Numbered from the stretch's first letter, positions 32,793 through 42,404 are shown. The stretch is 63,871 bases of DNA from Halieaceae bacterium (GCA_902518075.1 CABYEX010000006.1:1-63871), one strand, 5' to 3'. A program made the numbers and translations. Notes: generated by a model not told the origin, from the sequence alone.

Positions 32793-33588
32793 AGCCCAGG
32801 GTAATCGCCAGCGTTTTTTTATCCTCGCTGCAATGCTGCCGATTTTTGTGGTGTTGAGGGTCCTCGACGCACACGCTCAGCCTCAAACCAATGCCGAGCG
32901 GGAAGCGGGTGAGGACATCGTGGCGGTGTATTTAGGCGCAGCGCCCTTGACCCAGAACGTGAGCTTAAATCGATACGTGAGCTTAGTGGGTACGAGGGTG
33001 GCGTCAAAATCTGAGCGCAGCGCTTTGTCCTGGACCTTCGGAGTGTTGGCGTCTGGCTCTGTGAATGCGTTCTCTGCACCAGGTGGCTACATCCTGGTGA
33101 CAGAAGGTCTACTCGGTATGCTAGAGACGGAAGACGAATTAGCAGCTGTATTAGCTCACGAAGTTTCCCATGTAGTGAGGCAACATCACTGGCGGATTAT
33201 TCAAAAACAGCAACAAGCAAGTGCGCTAGTGGCAAAGATGCAGGGGAACATGAGTACCTCAAATGAATTATTTACAGACATGAACTCATTGTTCTCGGAC
33301 ATGATGACAAGAGGTTTAGATAAGAGTGCGGAGTTTGAGGCTGATCGCGACGCCATCATTTTAGCCGCTAATGCTGGGTATGATTGCACGGCAATTTTTA
33401 GTTTGCTCTCTAAGTTAGAGGATTTAAAAGGCTCCAGTGAATCCTCATCCTTGATTTTTCAAACACACCCATCTCCTGCGCAACGTATGGATGAACTCTC
33501 GTCCGCCGTAGTCCCTGAGTTAGATAGTTGTGCCACCCCGTCGCCGGCGGCCGGCCGTTATCAAAGGTACGTGCAGATTGAGCCATAG
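32779..33588 (+). CDS. Exported M48-family metalloprotease
   Basis: I start at 32,779 (ATGATG), overlapping the previous stop by 14 bp, because this gives a signal peptide (FFILAAMLPIFVVLRVLDAHAQ). The 269 residues carry the zinc motif HEVSH (about 127-131) in VLAHEVSHVVRQHH and the third ligand Glu in FEADRDAI. NAFSAPGGYI before it is typical of the family. Relatives (BepA/LoiP) degrade or fold outer-membrane proteins in the periplasm. The overlap with the SH3b gene suggests the two products act together. Confidence 0.9.
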   Translation: MMIGEAQGNRQRFFILAAMLPIFVVLRVLDAHAQPQTNAEREAGEDIVAVYLGAAPLTQNVSLNRYVSLVGTRVASKSERSALSWTFGVLASGSVNAFSAPGGYILVTEGLLGMLETEDELAAVLAHEVSHVVRQHHWRIIQKQQQASALVAKMQGNMSTSNELFTDMNSLFSDMMTRGLDKSAEFEADRDAIILAANAGYDCTAIFSLLSKLEDLKGSSESSSLIFQTHPSPAQRMDELSSAVVPELDSCATPSPAAGRYQRYVQIEP

Positions 33589-33621
33589 AAGCGACCTCAT
33601 GGTGGGAGCGGGAAAAATGTG

Positions 33622-35274
33622 ATGAGAAGCGTTCGGTTACTGGAGGTGTTCTCAAAACTTATTTATTCCTTTGGATTTTTGAGCAGGGAACTCAGGACGC
33701 AATTTTTCATTGGGTTGGCAGCCTTATTTTCGCTGTTCACTATTTTTTATTTCATAGACGCTTTTCTTGGCGGGACGACCGAGCAGTCTCTGGACTACGA
33801 CGCAGGGTCCCTGGATTTCGCTATGGACTGGCGGCTCTCTTCCCCCGACGCTAACCACGACATTGTAATAATCGACATCGATGAGCGAAGTCTCGCGATC
33901 ATGGCCCAGGAATATGGGCGATGGCCGTGGCCGCGGGCGGTCATTGCAGATTTCTTAGCAATTCTGTCCGAAAGCGAACCAGCTGCCGTTGGCATCAATG
34001 TCATGTATAGCGATCCAGATCTTCAGGATTTGGAAGGAGATCAAATTCTCGATGAGATAATTTCTTATCTGCCTAATGCAGTCTTTCCGATGACTCGCTT
34101 ATCGCCCGAAAACGATAAATTAAGTGAAGTTGGCGTCGGCATGCTGCCCGGTGTGCGCTTGTCGAGCGAGGAGTCAAGCTCTCGGAGCATTTCGATGCTC
34201 TTTACTATGTTTCCGTCTGCTCAAGAGCAAATGGGGCTAAATAACCTCGTTATCGACGATGATGGCCTAGTTAGACGGTTTCAGCCATTCTGGTTAGAAG
34301 AAGATTCTTCGATACCCTCTTTTGCGTATCAAATGCAGAGAGTCTCAGGCGCTGATGGGTGGTCAGCCGAGTCTGACTTTAGCGAGTACCTCATTAACTG
34401 GAGAAATAAAAAAGAGACTTATCCCCGAATATCTTTTGTCGATGTGTATCAATCTATGATGGGGGTTGGAGATTTCGACTTGACTTCTCTGAAGGGTAAA
34501 TATGTTGTTTTAGGTTTGACCGCGCCAGGTCTTGCTATGTTCAAAGGGACAGCGCTATCGCCTATCACGGACGACAATTTGATAATTGCGACCTCGTTGG
34601 ATGACCTCTTAAGCGATACCGGCCTACGAACGCTTCCCTCTTGGTTAGTAGCGCTCATCTCAATTGGCACGTTTTGGACGCTCGCAATTTGTTATCTGAA
34701 AGAGGTTGATGACGAGCTGATTGATCTCGGCTTTGTTATGTATGAAACGATCGCAGTCTTTATCACGTTGGGATCAATCAGTTTCACCAGATACGCGTTT
34801 GATCTCTCATATGTCGCGGCGAGTGCGCTTGCCTTTTATTCTGTTGCTGCTGTTTACGAGATACCCACAAAAGGCTCAATGCGGGCTGTTCGACGCTTCT
34901 ACGCTTCTAGGGCATGGCTTGAATCCAAAGATCTTGTGGCGATCGCTTTCTACGATATGGACGATAGATTTAATGAGTCTGCTCGCACATTTCAGAAGCG
35001 GTTGGGTGCTAAGAATGTGTATCAGATCGATAATCTTTTTTCTGGGGAGAGTATAGCTAGCGAAATCTTGGAGCCTATCCGGTTGTTATTACTGCTGAAT
35101 ACTGATCCTATTGAGGCGGAGCTGGCAGAGTTGGATTCCAAGGTAGGGATTGCACTCTCAAGATTAGAGAAATCTGCAGACGAAGAGCAAATTAGATGGC
35201 AGATCAGTGAGGTGGCTTTGAAGGCCTCTTTGACGCTTCTGCCAGAGCTCGAGAACCGCGAGGGACTGTCTTAA
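33622..35274 (+). CDS. CHASE2-domain membrane protein without catalytic output
   Basis: GGGAGCGGG precedes the ATG at 33,622 (a GTG at 33,619 is possible). The 550 residues show one membrane helix (about 28-48), a periplasmic CHASE2 sensor domain (about 60-340, with IVIIDIDERSL and GRWPWPRAVIADFL), then three membrane helices (about 340-410). The cytoplasmic C-terminus of about 130 residues lacks kinase, cyclase or GGDEF motifs. CHASE2 domains normally feed such enzymes; this one may signal by protein contact. Confidence 0.85.
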   Translation: MRSVRLLEVFSKLIYSFGFLSRELRTQFFIGLAALFSLFTIFYFIDAFLGGTTEQSLDYDAGSLDFAMDWRLSSPDANHDIVIIDIDERSLAIMAQEYGRWPWPRAVIADFLAILSESEPAAVGINVMYSDPDLQDLEGDQILDEIISYLPNAVFPMTRLSPENDKLSEVGVGMLPGVRLSSEESSSRSISMLFTMFPSAQEQMGLNNLVIDDDGLVRRFQPFWLEEDSSIPSFAYQMQRVSGADGWSAESDFSEYLINWRNKKETYPRISFVDVYQSMMGVGDFDLTSLKGKYVVLGLTAPGLAMFKGTALSPITDDNLIIATSLDDLLSDTGLRTLPSWLVALISIGTFWTLAICYLKEVDDELIDLGFVMYETIAVFITLGSISFTRYAFDLSYVAASALAFYSVAAVYEIPTKGSMRAVRRFYASRAWLESKDLVAIAFYDMDDRFNESARTFQKRLGAKNVYQIDNLFSGESIASEILEPIRLLLLLNTDPIEAELAELDSKVGIALSRLEKSADEEQIRWQISEVALKASLTLLPELENREGLS

Positions 35275-35287
35275 TGAGACCGGCGAA

Positions 35288-36106
35288 ATGACTTTTTATG
35301 TTTCTGGCGCTGCCACGAAGGTATTTATCAGCGCTATCGCGCTAATCAGTAGCTCTTTGCTGGCCTTCCCCCAAAAAGGTGTAGCGCAGGAGCCACCACA
35401 AACTATTTACTGGGCTGGCGTGGCATTCGTTGGCTCTCCAGCAGAGGTCAAACAACGGAGCCCATTTCTTTCGGCGATAGTTGAGGAGCAGGGTATTTCT
35501 ACGCTCAATCAAAGGACTTGGTCTGAGCTTGAAAAAATTGAGCGTAAAGACATTAGGTTTACCAGAGAGTTGGGAAGTACCGAGTCGAATAACGCGATTG
35601 CGATGGCTTTGGCACTGGATTTTGAACAGCTCAATCCCTATTACATCCCAGCATTAAACTCTGTCTGCGTCGCACAAGCACAGGTTTATGCCCAGATCCT
35701 AACCTTCGATATGGCACAAAAAAAATTACTGAGCGCGTTCCCCATTGTCTCTAAAGGAGTTCGCGATTGTGAGCAGGGCACCGACGTGCTGTCCAAAACA
35801 AAGGGCCGTGAGTGGATCTCAGATGCTTTCTTAGGTGAGGGTGAGTCGCTAATTAATGAATTTCCTAGCGCAATGAAAGATTTGCCCCTCAATCGAGGGT
35901 GGCTGGCAAATATACAAGTTGGCGATATCAAGTTAGGTAGCCATGCTAAGGACGCCTTGGTCGCACGTGGCATTTCCGAGAGATTTTACAAGCGTTGGCT
36001 AGCTGCTCAAGTGACGTCAAACATGTCAGCAAAAGTAGCGATTCCCGTATTGCCGTACGGCTTGGGCCAGGCGATTGGGGGGGGCAATGCCTCTCCGCTT
36101 CAGTGA
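35288..36106 (+). CDS. Exported protein of unknown function, N-terminal part, ended by a frameshift
   Basis: A signal peptide (VFISAIALISSSLLAFPQKG) opens a 272-residue frame that stops soon after the run of eight G at 36,077-36,084. Just before the run stands AIPVLPYGLGQAIGG, and the next frame continues AMPLRFSETSAFNINLP in a manner that reads as one domain. With seven G the two parts join into a protein of about 414 residues. I recognise no family. Confidence 0.7.
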   Translation: MTFYVSGAATKVFISAIALISSSLLAFPQKGVAQEPPQTIYWAGVAFVGSPAEVKQRSPFLSAIVEEQGISTLNQRTWSELEKIERKDIRFTRELGSTESNNAIAMALALDFEQLNPYYIPALNSVCVAQAQVYAQILTFDMAQKKLLSAFPIVSKGVRDCEQGTDVLSKTKGREWISDAFLGEGESLINEFPSAMKDLPLNRGWLANIQVGDIKLGSHAKDALVARGISERFYKRWLAAQVTSNMSAKVAIPVLPYGLGQAIGGGNASPLQ

Positions 36107-36530
36107 GACGTCCGCATTCAATATAAATTTGCCGCCAGCAGACTATGTCCTCGATTTGACTGCTCGCGGCTACGTTAAAAAGACTACCGGAGAAACTGCG
36201 AATACAATCGACAACACATATATCTTCGGCGTGGGGCTGTCGTTCAAGCATCCGATGCTTGATGAAGTTTATTTTGAAGAAAATCTCCAATTTTTTGAGG
36301 GTAGGAGAGAAAACAAAGCTGACGGGATTCCGCCTTGGGAGAGTTTTGAGAGGTTAACTGTTACTTCAGTCCGGCAGATTTTCAGTCAATTTTCTGACCC
36401 GGATCAGAAATGGGCTAAAAAATACGTCAACAACCTGAAAAAGAAAAAAGCTTCTTGGAAGTCTATTCGCAAGTCATTCCAGAGAGTGGAAGAAGAGATT
36501 TTCAGCCAAATTAGAGGGGATCAGGAATGA
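36087..36530 (+). CDS. Exported protein of unknown function, C-terminal part after the frameshift
   Basis: This frame begins near the G8 tract, without a ribosome site or signal peptide, and runs for 147 residues (DYVLDLTARGYVKKT, GVGLSFKHPMLDEVYFEENL). Its end overlaps the next gene by an ATGA, as normal operon genes do, so the tail is in a conserved position. It is best read as the second part of the gene starting at 35,288. Confidence 0.65.
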   Translation: MPLRFSETSAFNINLPPADYVLDLTARGYVKKTTGETANTIDNTYIFGVGLSFKHPMLDEVYFEENLQFFEGRRENKADGIPPWESFERLTVTSVRQIFSQFSDPDQKWAKKYVNNLKKKKASWKSIRKSFQRVEEEIFSQIRGDQE

Positions 36531-37633
36531 AGAATAGCTACCGACTTTATGCATTTGCGCCTATAGCCATAGTTAGTTTGCTGACTTTCAGCCTGCTTGG
36601 AGTTTCAGACGTACAAGCGCAAAGTTATGCTCAGGGCGTAGCGTCAGTCCAGATGAAAAGAAAGTGTAAAGACGACATGCCACGAAAGCGCGAGGATTAC
36701 GATGCCGCGCTTAGCAATGCAAAAGTCAACTCGATTCGCTCATGGACTGCTCAGAAAAGCACCGCCTTCGCCGAGCTTTATCAGAATTCCGAGCAACAGA
36801 TCATCGGGCAGATAGATACCTACTTGCTCAATCCGGTGATCATGTCGAAATGCGATAAGAAAACATTCACTATTTCAGTGAGGTCAGTGGTTAACGAATC
36901 AGCGCTCGGACAGCTGATGGCACGTAATAAGCCCCAGAACAGCGTCCGGTCTCGAATGACAGCTGTTTTTGTCGCGCGAAAGCAAACGAGCGTGAAGAGC
37001 TACGACGCCAAGGTTACGAAAATCAGCGAGTCGCAAGAGTTCTCAGAGGCAGAACAGTCTGCTGATGTGTCCGGGTCAGGAATGGCAGCTTCTGGTTACA
37101 GCTCGACCAGAACTGTGAATACCACTGGTGGGAGCACCGAGAGAAAAAGCGACAGAATCGCGTGGGATGTCTTTCAATCGGATGGTTTAGATGCGGCTGT
37201 AAATGAGACCTTCTCTTCTTTTGGGTTTCGTGTGATCGATTCTGCTCAAGTAGCTGGGCGGTTTCCCGGATTTGACGTCAATCAGTTTCGAGAAGAATTT
37301 GGTGTAGGCGATGATCTTACGCCAGAGACAAAAAATTCGGCCTTTAACGCCATAGCAGGCAAGATCCCATTACTAGTAATCGCGACCGTCGATGTTTTGG
37401 GTTCGCAAGTCTCAGAAGACGGCAGTGGAGCGATTGAAGTTAGTGTCTCTGTTAAAGCTCAGGTGTACCAGGACGACGGACTGTTTTATGAAACCGTTGC
37501 ATCAGTGGCACCCACGCAAAGGAAGGCCGCAGGGCAGAGCGAAAGCGCAGCAGAGACAGACGCTCTTGTTTTAGCAGCAAAAGCGGCCAGCACCGAAATT
37601 GTTAATCAACTTAATGCCCAGGGGATTCAATGA
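36527..37633 (+). CDS. Exported protein of unknown function (LPP20/FlgT-like region possible)
   Basis: The 368-residue protein has a signal peptide (AIVSLLTFSLLGVSDVQAQ) and a two-cysteine pair (KRKCKDDM, SKCDKK). A Ser/Thr-rich linker sits near residues 180-205. A later domain, about 215-365, with VIATVDVLGSQVSEDGSG and AAETDALVLAAKAA, resembles the helical end of proteins that assemble at the outer membrane. The gene overlaps both neighbours (ATGA at each end), showing tight translational coupling. I can name no family with confidence. Confidence 0.7.
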   Translation: MKNSYRLYAFAPIAIVSLLTFSLLGVSDVQAQSYAQGVASVQMKRKCKDDMPRKREDYDAALSNAKVNSIRSWTAQKSTAFAELYQNSEQQIIGQIDTYLLNPVIMSKCDKKTFTISVRSVVNESALGQLMARNKPQNSVRSRMTAVFVARKQTSVKSYDAKVTKISESQEFSEAEQSADVSGSGMAASGYSSTRTVNTTGGSTERKSDRIAWDVFQSDGLDAAVNETFSSFGFRVIDSAQVAGRFPGFDVNQFREEFGVGDDLTPETKNSAFNAIAGKIPLLVIATVDVLGSQVSEDGSGAIEVSVSVKAQVYQDDGLFYETVASVAPTQRKAAGQSESAAETDALVLAAKAASTEIVNQLNAQGIQ

Positions 37634-38793
37634 TGAAAATAAACTTAATCATAGCTCTGCTCTTTTCCCTAGCGCTGATGTTAGCGCCAGGTGCAAATGC
37701 GCAATTCGGGAAATTGCTCGGTGGTGATAAAGACGATGATAAAAAGGAGGAAACATCTTTAGGTTCGCCTTTTGGTGCGCTACTTGGCGGAGGCGATGAG
37801 GAGGAGGAGCCTGCATTCGTGCTCGCCACTGCAGCGGAGTGGTTGGCGAAATCAGAAGAGGACCAGGCGGCATATATCTCTGAGATCAGGGAAATCTATC
37901 CACAAGATCCGCCAATCGGTAGCCCTGAGGCTGCAGAATTAGCTGCACAGCGAGAGAAAGAGGAGGGCGGTCTCGGGTTTTTGAAGAAGGCCAATTCAGT
38001 TCTTGGGGGCGGGTCTGAAGTTGACGAAGCTGAGCTCGTCAGGGGCTTTGATGACGAGAAGCTCAAAATCTATCTGGCATTGGGCTCACAGGAACGTGTG
38101 AAATACGCTCTGACCAATGATCAGGAGCTGATGGTTAGGCTATTTAAGGACTCGCTGATGGAAGTGGCGCAGGGCCAGGGAAAATTGCTCCGAGCCTTCA
38201 ATCTTAATGACGAAGCGGCCGCGTTAGAAGCCTCAGCCGCCCTTATTGCTGGTGAATGTGATAACGCGTGTCTTGAGGGTGTAATTGAGCAATCAGAGGT
38301 GGCGACTGCCTCCATAGAGAAGTTGTCCGCCGACAGTGCCGAGATGACTGATGATGGAAAGGCCCAATACAGCGGGGCGATGGGTGATTTTGGCGCTGGA
38401 ACAATCAATCTAGTCTTACTAGTGCCGGTTGCTGCGGAGTGGGGTCCCCGCGCGTTGAATTCTATTGCAGAAGAAACAACATCGGGCATGGGCAACGCGT
38501 TAAATGCGGGTTTGGCTAGTGCCAGTGCCGAGATGGAGGCTGCAGGTCAATCTGAGGAGGAACAGGCTGCCTCGGCTGCGGAGCGCGAGGCGTTAGCGAA
38601 GGAGGCTGAAGCAGCTGGTGAGGCCATGGCGGGAAATATTGAGGAGCTGCTAGCGCCGGGTTTACTGGTTGTCACAAAAGGGCTGCCCCTCATTAAGGAT
38701 TACGTAACCTTGTTCTACGACCTTATTACTTACGGAAAAGAAAAGAAGCTCGATACTTCTGGCGCTGAGGATTTTGACTTTGGCGATATCTAA
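37630..38793 (+). CDS. Exported acidic helical protein
   Basis: The 387-residue protein has a signal peptide (LIIALLFSLALMLAPGANA), two Gly-rich acidic segments (FGKLLGGDKDDD, FGALLGGGDEEEE), and a long helical part rich in Ala and Glu that includes a cysteine pair (ECDNACLE, about 204-208). The C-terminus ends EDFDFGDI, acidic-aromatic and reminiscent of the DDDW tails of its neighbours. Function unknown. Confidence 0.7.
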   Translation: MMKINLIIALLFSLALMLAPGANAQFGKLLGGDKDDDKKEETSLGSPFGALLGGGDEEEEPAFVLATAAEWLAKSEEDQAAYISEIREIYPQDPPIGSPEAAELAAQREKEEGGLGFLKKANSVLGGGSEVDEAELVRGFDDEKLKIYLALGSQERVKYALTNDQELMVRLFKDSLMEVAQGQGKLLRAFNLNDEAAALEASAALIAGECDNACLEGVIEQSEVATASIEKLSADSAEMTDDGKAQYSGAMGDFGAGTINLVLLVPVAAEWGPRALNSIAEETTSGMGNALNAGLASASAEMEAAGQSEEEQAASAAEREALAKEAEAAGEAMAGNIEELLAPGLLVVTKGLPLIKDYVTLFYDLITYGKEKKLDTSGAEDFDFGDI

Positions 38794-38826
38794 GCGGCAT
38801 TGCCGATTTTTAGTGGCCTGATTCGC

Positions 38827-40119
38827 ATGAGGCCACATTTCCTAATACCTCTTTTGCTGGCGTTGCTGTGCGTGACGCCTATTAAAGCGGCTAACAAGGT
38901 CGTCCTAGTTCCAGTAGAGGCCAGTGGCTGGGGCGAGTCAAAACGTGACGCTACCCTCGCTGCGCTCGGGGAGGCAATTGCCAAGGTTAACGGGAGAACT
39001 GTTGCCGCCGCGAATTCTATGAAGCGCGCTTCAGTAGAAACGGGCGTGGATGACGAGTCTACCTATGAATGGCGTAAAGAGCTGAAAAGCGAGGTGGCAG
39101 ATAGTTTAAGAGGGGTCGTCGATAGTTATGAAATTTTGTCTGAGACAGCTGACGGGAATGGATGGGAGATTGCCGTACGGGCAATGGTCGCGAAATTAGT
39201 TAGTGACGGGTCTAAGCGGAAACCGCTCGCTATAATCCCGTTCACAACTGGGCGTGGCGATATATCTATTTTTGGTGAGAGCTGGGATAGGGAGGAGGCT
39301 AGCAGAATCCTTACTCAGCTCCTCGTGGATAAAATCACCAGTACGAGACGATTCGCTGTGATCGACAGGGAATTCATCGACGTGACGCAGCAGGAGGCTT
39401 CACTAAAGGTGAATAACCCTCTTATGCCCATGACGCAGCTGCTGGAGTTGGCCAACCGTCTAGTTGCTGAATACATGATCGTAGGACAGTTAGAGAGCAT
39501 TACTGCGACTAGGACCACTAATTACGTGGAGATTCTGAAGCGAGACGTGTATTCAGACAGCGCCTCTGCGACGGTTGCGTTAAGAGTTATCGACGTTGGC
39601 TCTGACCAAGTGAAGTATGCGGGCACTGATGTTTTCTATTTTGGGGATGACGAGATCCCTAAGAGTGGAGGCGCTACGGCTGTCGGTACCAAGCTCCTTG
39701 AGGCGGCAGCAGAGCGCATCACAGAGGCCATGCTGGATGCTATCTATCCCATTTCTTTAGTTGCGATCGATGGTGACATAGTCACGCTTAATCAGGGCGG
39801 AGATACTATTAGCTCAGGTAACTTGTACGAGCTATATCGGTATGGAGATAAAATTATCGATCCATACACCAAAGAATCTCTGGGGAGATCAGAAACGCTG
39901 GTAGGTGAAATCTCAGTTGAGCGAGTTAATCCAAAAACGTCTCTGGGTCGAATTGTGCGACGAGAGCCTGGTGAGGTTCTTGAATTTAAGCAAAAGGCCT
40001 ATGTATTGAGGCTGAAAAAGCGACAAGAAGATCCCAATGTGGAGTTATCTCGACAGCGGAAACAAGACAGGAAAAACAGTATTTCGGATAGGAAGCAAAA
40101 GACAGATGATGATTGGTGA
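38827..40119 (+). CDS. Exported FlgT/CsgG-like protein with DDDW tail
   Basis: I use the ATG at 38,827 because it opens a signal peptide (FLIPLLLALLCVTPIKAA); the frame extends to a TTG at 38,800. The 430 residues show an N-terminal helix-strand unit of the FlgT type (SGWGESKRDATLAALGEAIA), a central CsgG/LpoB-like unit (IPFTTGRG, TSTRRFAVIDREFIDV, VAEYMIVGQLESI) and a C-terminal barrel-like unit (VTLNQGGDTISSGNLYELYR). Such proteins sit at the outer membrane or periplasmic rings. The end is KTDDDW. Confidence 0.75.
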   Translation: MRPHFLIPLLLALLCVTPIKAANKVVLVPVEASGWGESKRDATLAALGEAIAKVNGRTVAAANSMKRASVETGVDDESTYEWRKELKSEVADSLRGVVDSYEILSETADGNGWEIAVRAMVAKLVSDGSKRKPLAIIPFTTGRGDISIFGESWDREEASRILTQLLVDKITSTRRFAVIDREFIDVTQQEASLKVNNPLMPMTQLLELANRLVAEYMIVGQLESITATRTTNYVEILKRDVYSDSASATVALRVIDVGSDQVKYAGTDVFYFGDDEIPKSGGATAVGTKLLEAAAERITEAMLDAIYPISLVAIDGDIVTLNQGGDTISSGNLYELYRYGDKIIDPYTKESLGRSETLVGEISVERVNPKTSLGRIVRREPGEVLEFKQKAYVLRLKKRQEDPNVELSRQRKQDRKNSISDRKQKTDDDW

Positions 40120-40178
40120 GCGATCAGTATCTGTTCAGACATTTTCCGATAGGCTACTAAAACAAAAGGGGTAAGCGG

Positions 40179-41891
40179 ATGAAAACGAAGCTTTTGAATG
40201 TGGTGGGGTGCCTAGCACTCTCTATGGGTCTGGTCATAGCAGAGGTTGAGCCGGCATTCTCCCAACAGGATGAAGGTGTCCAAGCTGTATTGGACGCGCA
40301 GGCTGATAGCGCGCCACTTCCGCCCCCTATGGTTGACGATGCTCAGGCTGTCCTCAGCGACTGGGTTGCGAGCAAAGGCTGGATAGAGGGTTGGGACTCT
40401 GAAAAAAATAGGATGATTTTGATTCAGGAGGTCTCCGGGCGAATTCGGCCTAATGAAAAAAATTTCTTGTTGAAGAGAGCTGCGCTTTATCAGGAGGCTG
40501 AACTGAGACTAAAGGCCAGAATCATTGAGTCATTTCTGACAGAAGTTGATGCCTCAGTCATTATTGATGTGCCGGGTAATCCGCTGGCAAGGCAGATGGA
40601 GGCCATCACATCTGAGTATGAAGATTCGCTGCAGCAGGCAAGATATGCCGTTGAGGATGCACAAGAAGACTACGATGACATATTAGAGGCATCTGACCTT
40701 GCGATCGCTGATGATCTTGCCGGAGTAACTTTGCAGGATAGGTTAAACGCAATTTTGGATGGGATAGCCAAAAAGCTAGACGAGAACTACAGCAGTGAAG
40801 CGATTGCAGCTGAAAAGTACAAGCGCGCAAATGAGCTCAGGGCTAAGGTAGAAGAGGCAAAACAAAATGTCAGGCGAGCACAAAGCTTGGAGGCAGAGAT
40901 ACAGAAAAGAGCCTCTGAAGAGCTTAAAGCCGTCCGTGGTGAGTATGCTAAGTCTCAGGAAACATCAGTAAAGACGTTTTCACAGATGCCACTCTTGGGT
41001 GCGGTCGTGCTGAAAAGTGCAGAGGCCTACGACGGTCGAAGAGATTACCGTGTTGCCGCAGTCATGGCGTGGAGCCCTAAGCTACAAAAAGAGGCGGCGG
41101 AGATTTTACTGGGAACCGGCAAGAATAAGCCGCGACCTAGCAAAGGAACGTTCCAGGAATGGATAGGTTCTCTAGATCTGTCCGACATGATAGGTACCAG
41201 AAGGTATTTGGCAGGTGACGGCAGCGTCAACTTCGTTGGATTTGCGGCAGCCGAATATGACCCTAACAACGTAGGTCGTGAGTCAGAGATCCGTGCGTTT
41301 GCTAGCCAGCAAGCTAAGGGAATGGCAGTTTTGTCAATGAAATCTGACGTTGAAGTCACTCGCATTGCGGAAACCACGACTTTTGGCGTCGATGGCGCAG
41401 ATGGGCGCGAAGATTTTAGCTTTGCCAACATGTCAGAAAATATGGTGCAGAGCACGGACGGTGCCGTATCGATATCGGGATTAATTTCTCCGTCGCCGAA
41501 GCGGACTGTCCATAAGCCCTCTGGTAAGGCAATTTTTGTTGCTTACGCTTACGTAAACAGTGACATCGCGGCAAAGTCACAGGCTTTTCGCGAAGAAACC
41601 TATGCTCTAAAGCGCTGGATAAGCGAAGATCAAGCGGAGAGACGGGGTAAAGAAGCGGGTATGCGAGCGGCAGCGGAGGAAAAGAAAGATGATCGTGCTG
41701 CCTACAATGAGGGTTATGTAGAAGGTCGAGGGGGGGTTCGTGAGACTGATGCCGCCAATCAAGCTGCGGCGCTTCCCATGGAGACAGAAGAGCAAGTACA
41801 ACCAATAGCTCCGGAGCCTCAGCGTACTATCGACGCGGAAGCAGAAGCCGGGACTTTTATGGATGACTCCGACGTTGACGATGATTTCTGA
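40179..41891 (+). CDS. Exported coiled-coil protein with DDDF tail
   Basis: AAAAGGGGTAAGCGG precedes the ATG. The 570 residues have a signal peptide (cleavage near AFSQQ), an N-terminal unit (AVLSDWVASKGWIEGWD), a long coiled coil of about 170 residues (100-275), and a folded domain (about 275-480) with YRVAAVMAWSPKLQKEAAEI and FVGFAAAEYDP. A charged C-terminus (RRGKEAGMRAAAEEKK) ends SDVDDDF. The AVMAWSP strand resembles the middle of FlgT-linked proteins. It is the largest exported protein of the operon; the function is unknown. Confidence 0.7.
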   Translation: MKTKLLNVVGCLALSMGLVIAEVEPAFSQQDEGVQAVLDAQADSAPLPPPMVDDAQAVLSDWVASKGWIEGWDSEKNRMILIQEVSGRIRPNEKNFLLKRAALYQEAELRLKARIIESFLTEVDASVIIDVPGNPLARQMEAITSEYEDSLQQARYAVEDAQEDYDDILEASDLAIADDLAGVTLQDRLNAILDGIAKKLDENYSSEAIAAEKYKRANELRAKVEEAKQNVRRAQSLEAEIQKRASEELKAVRGEYAKSQETSVKTFSQMPLLGAVVLKSAEAYDGRRDYRVAAVMAWSPKLQKEAAEILLGTGKNKPRPSKGTFQEWIGSLDLSDMIGTRRYLAGDGSVNFVGFAAAEYDPNNVGRESEIRAFASQQAKGMAVLSMKSDVEVTRIAETTTFGVDGADGREDFSFANMSENMVQSTDGAVSISGLISPSPKRTVHKPSGKAIFVAYAYVNSDIAAKSQAFREETYALKRWISEDQAERRGKEAGMRAAAEEKKDDRAAYNEGYVEGRGGVRETDAANQAAALPMETEEQVQPIAPEPQRTIDAEAEAGTFMDDSDVDDDF

Positions 41892-41914
41892 GTGATCGAG
41901 GCGAATAGACTAAG

Positions 41915-42382
41915 GTGAATCGCATTTGTGCCACGAACGCGGTAAGAGAATGTTCTGCGTTCGTGGCGCTGGTAATTTCGGTTTCACTTCTCATGAGCAC
42001 TCAAGCTGAGGGATTCAATCTAGAAGCATTCCAAGTATTTGAGGATCACCGCGAAGAGATCCTGGCCTCGGAATCGTTAATCGAAGTCTCGGGTTTCGCA
42101 ATGTTCAAAGTCATCGTGCGTGAAACTGATGGAGGCAACAGCTACGTTACAGCTCAAAAAGCTGGAGAAATGTTGACTGTGCTTAATGTCCACGCACACA
42201 GCATCTGTGGGGAACGGGGGCAACATCTCAGCGCGGCTAAACCTATAAACTTTCAGCAAGTCCCGTTTCAACAGATCTATCTGAAAAGTAGTAAAGACGT
42301 TCATTTGTTTGTTTTTAGCACCGAAGCAGCACTTTTAGATCAAAGTCTCATCTCAGCCTGCGAGGGTACGGCCAACATCTGA
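41915..42382 (+). CDS. Exported protein of unknown function
   Basis: A GTG start after CTAAG gives 155 residues with a signal peptide (FVALVISVSLLMSTQAEG). The mature part of about 120 residues has two cysteines (HSICGERG, ISACEG) and a strand-helix pattern (SLIEVSGFAMFKVIVRE). It stands just before the two-component genes and may be a sensor partner; that is inference from position. Confidence 0.6.
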   Translation: MNRICATNAVRECSAFVALVISVSLLMSTQAEGFNLEAFQVFEDHREEILASESLIEVSGFAMFKVIVRETDGGNSYVTAQKAGEMLTVLNVHAHSICGERGQHLSAAKPINFQQVPFQQIYLKSSKDVHLFVFSTEAALLDQSLISACEGTANI

Positions 42383-42404
42383 TCCCGACAATTCGCGAAG
42401 GAGA

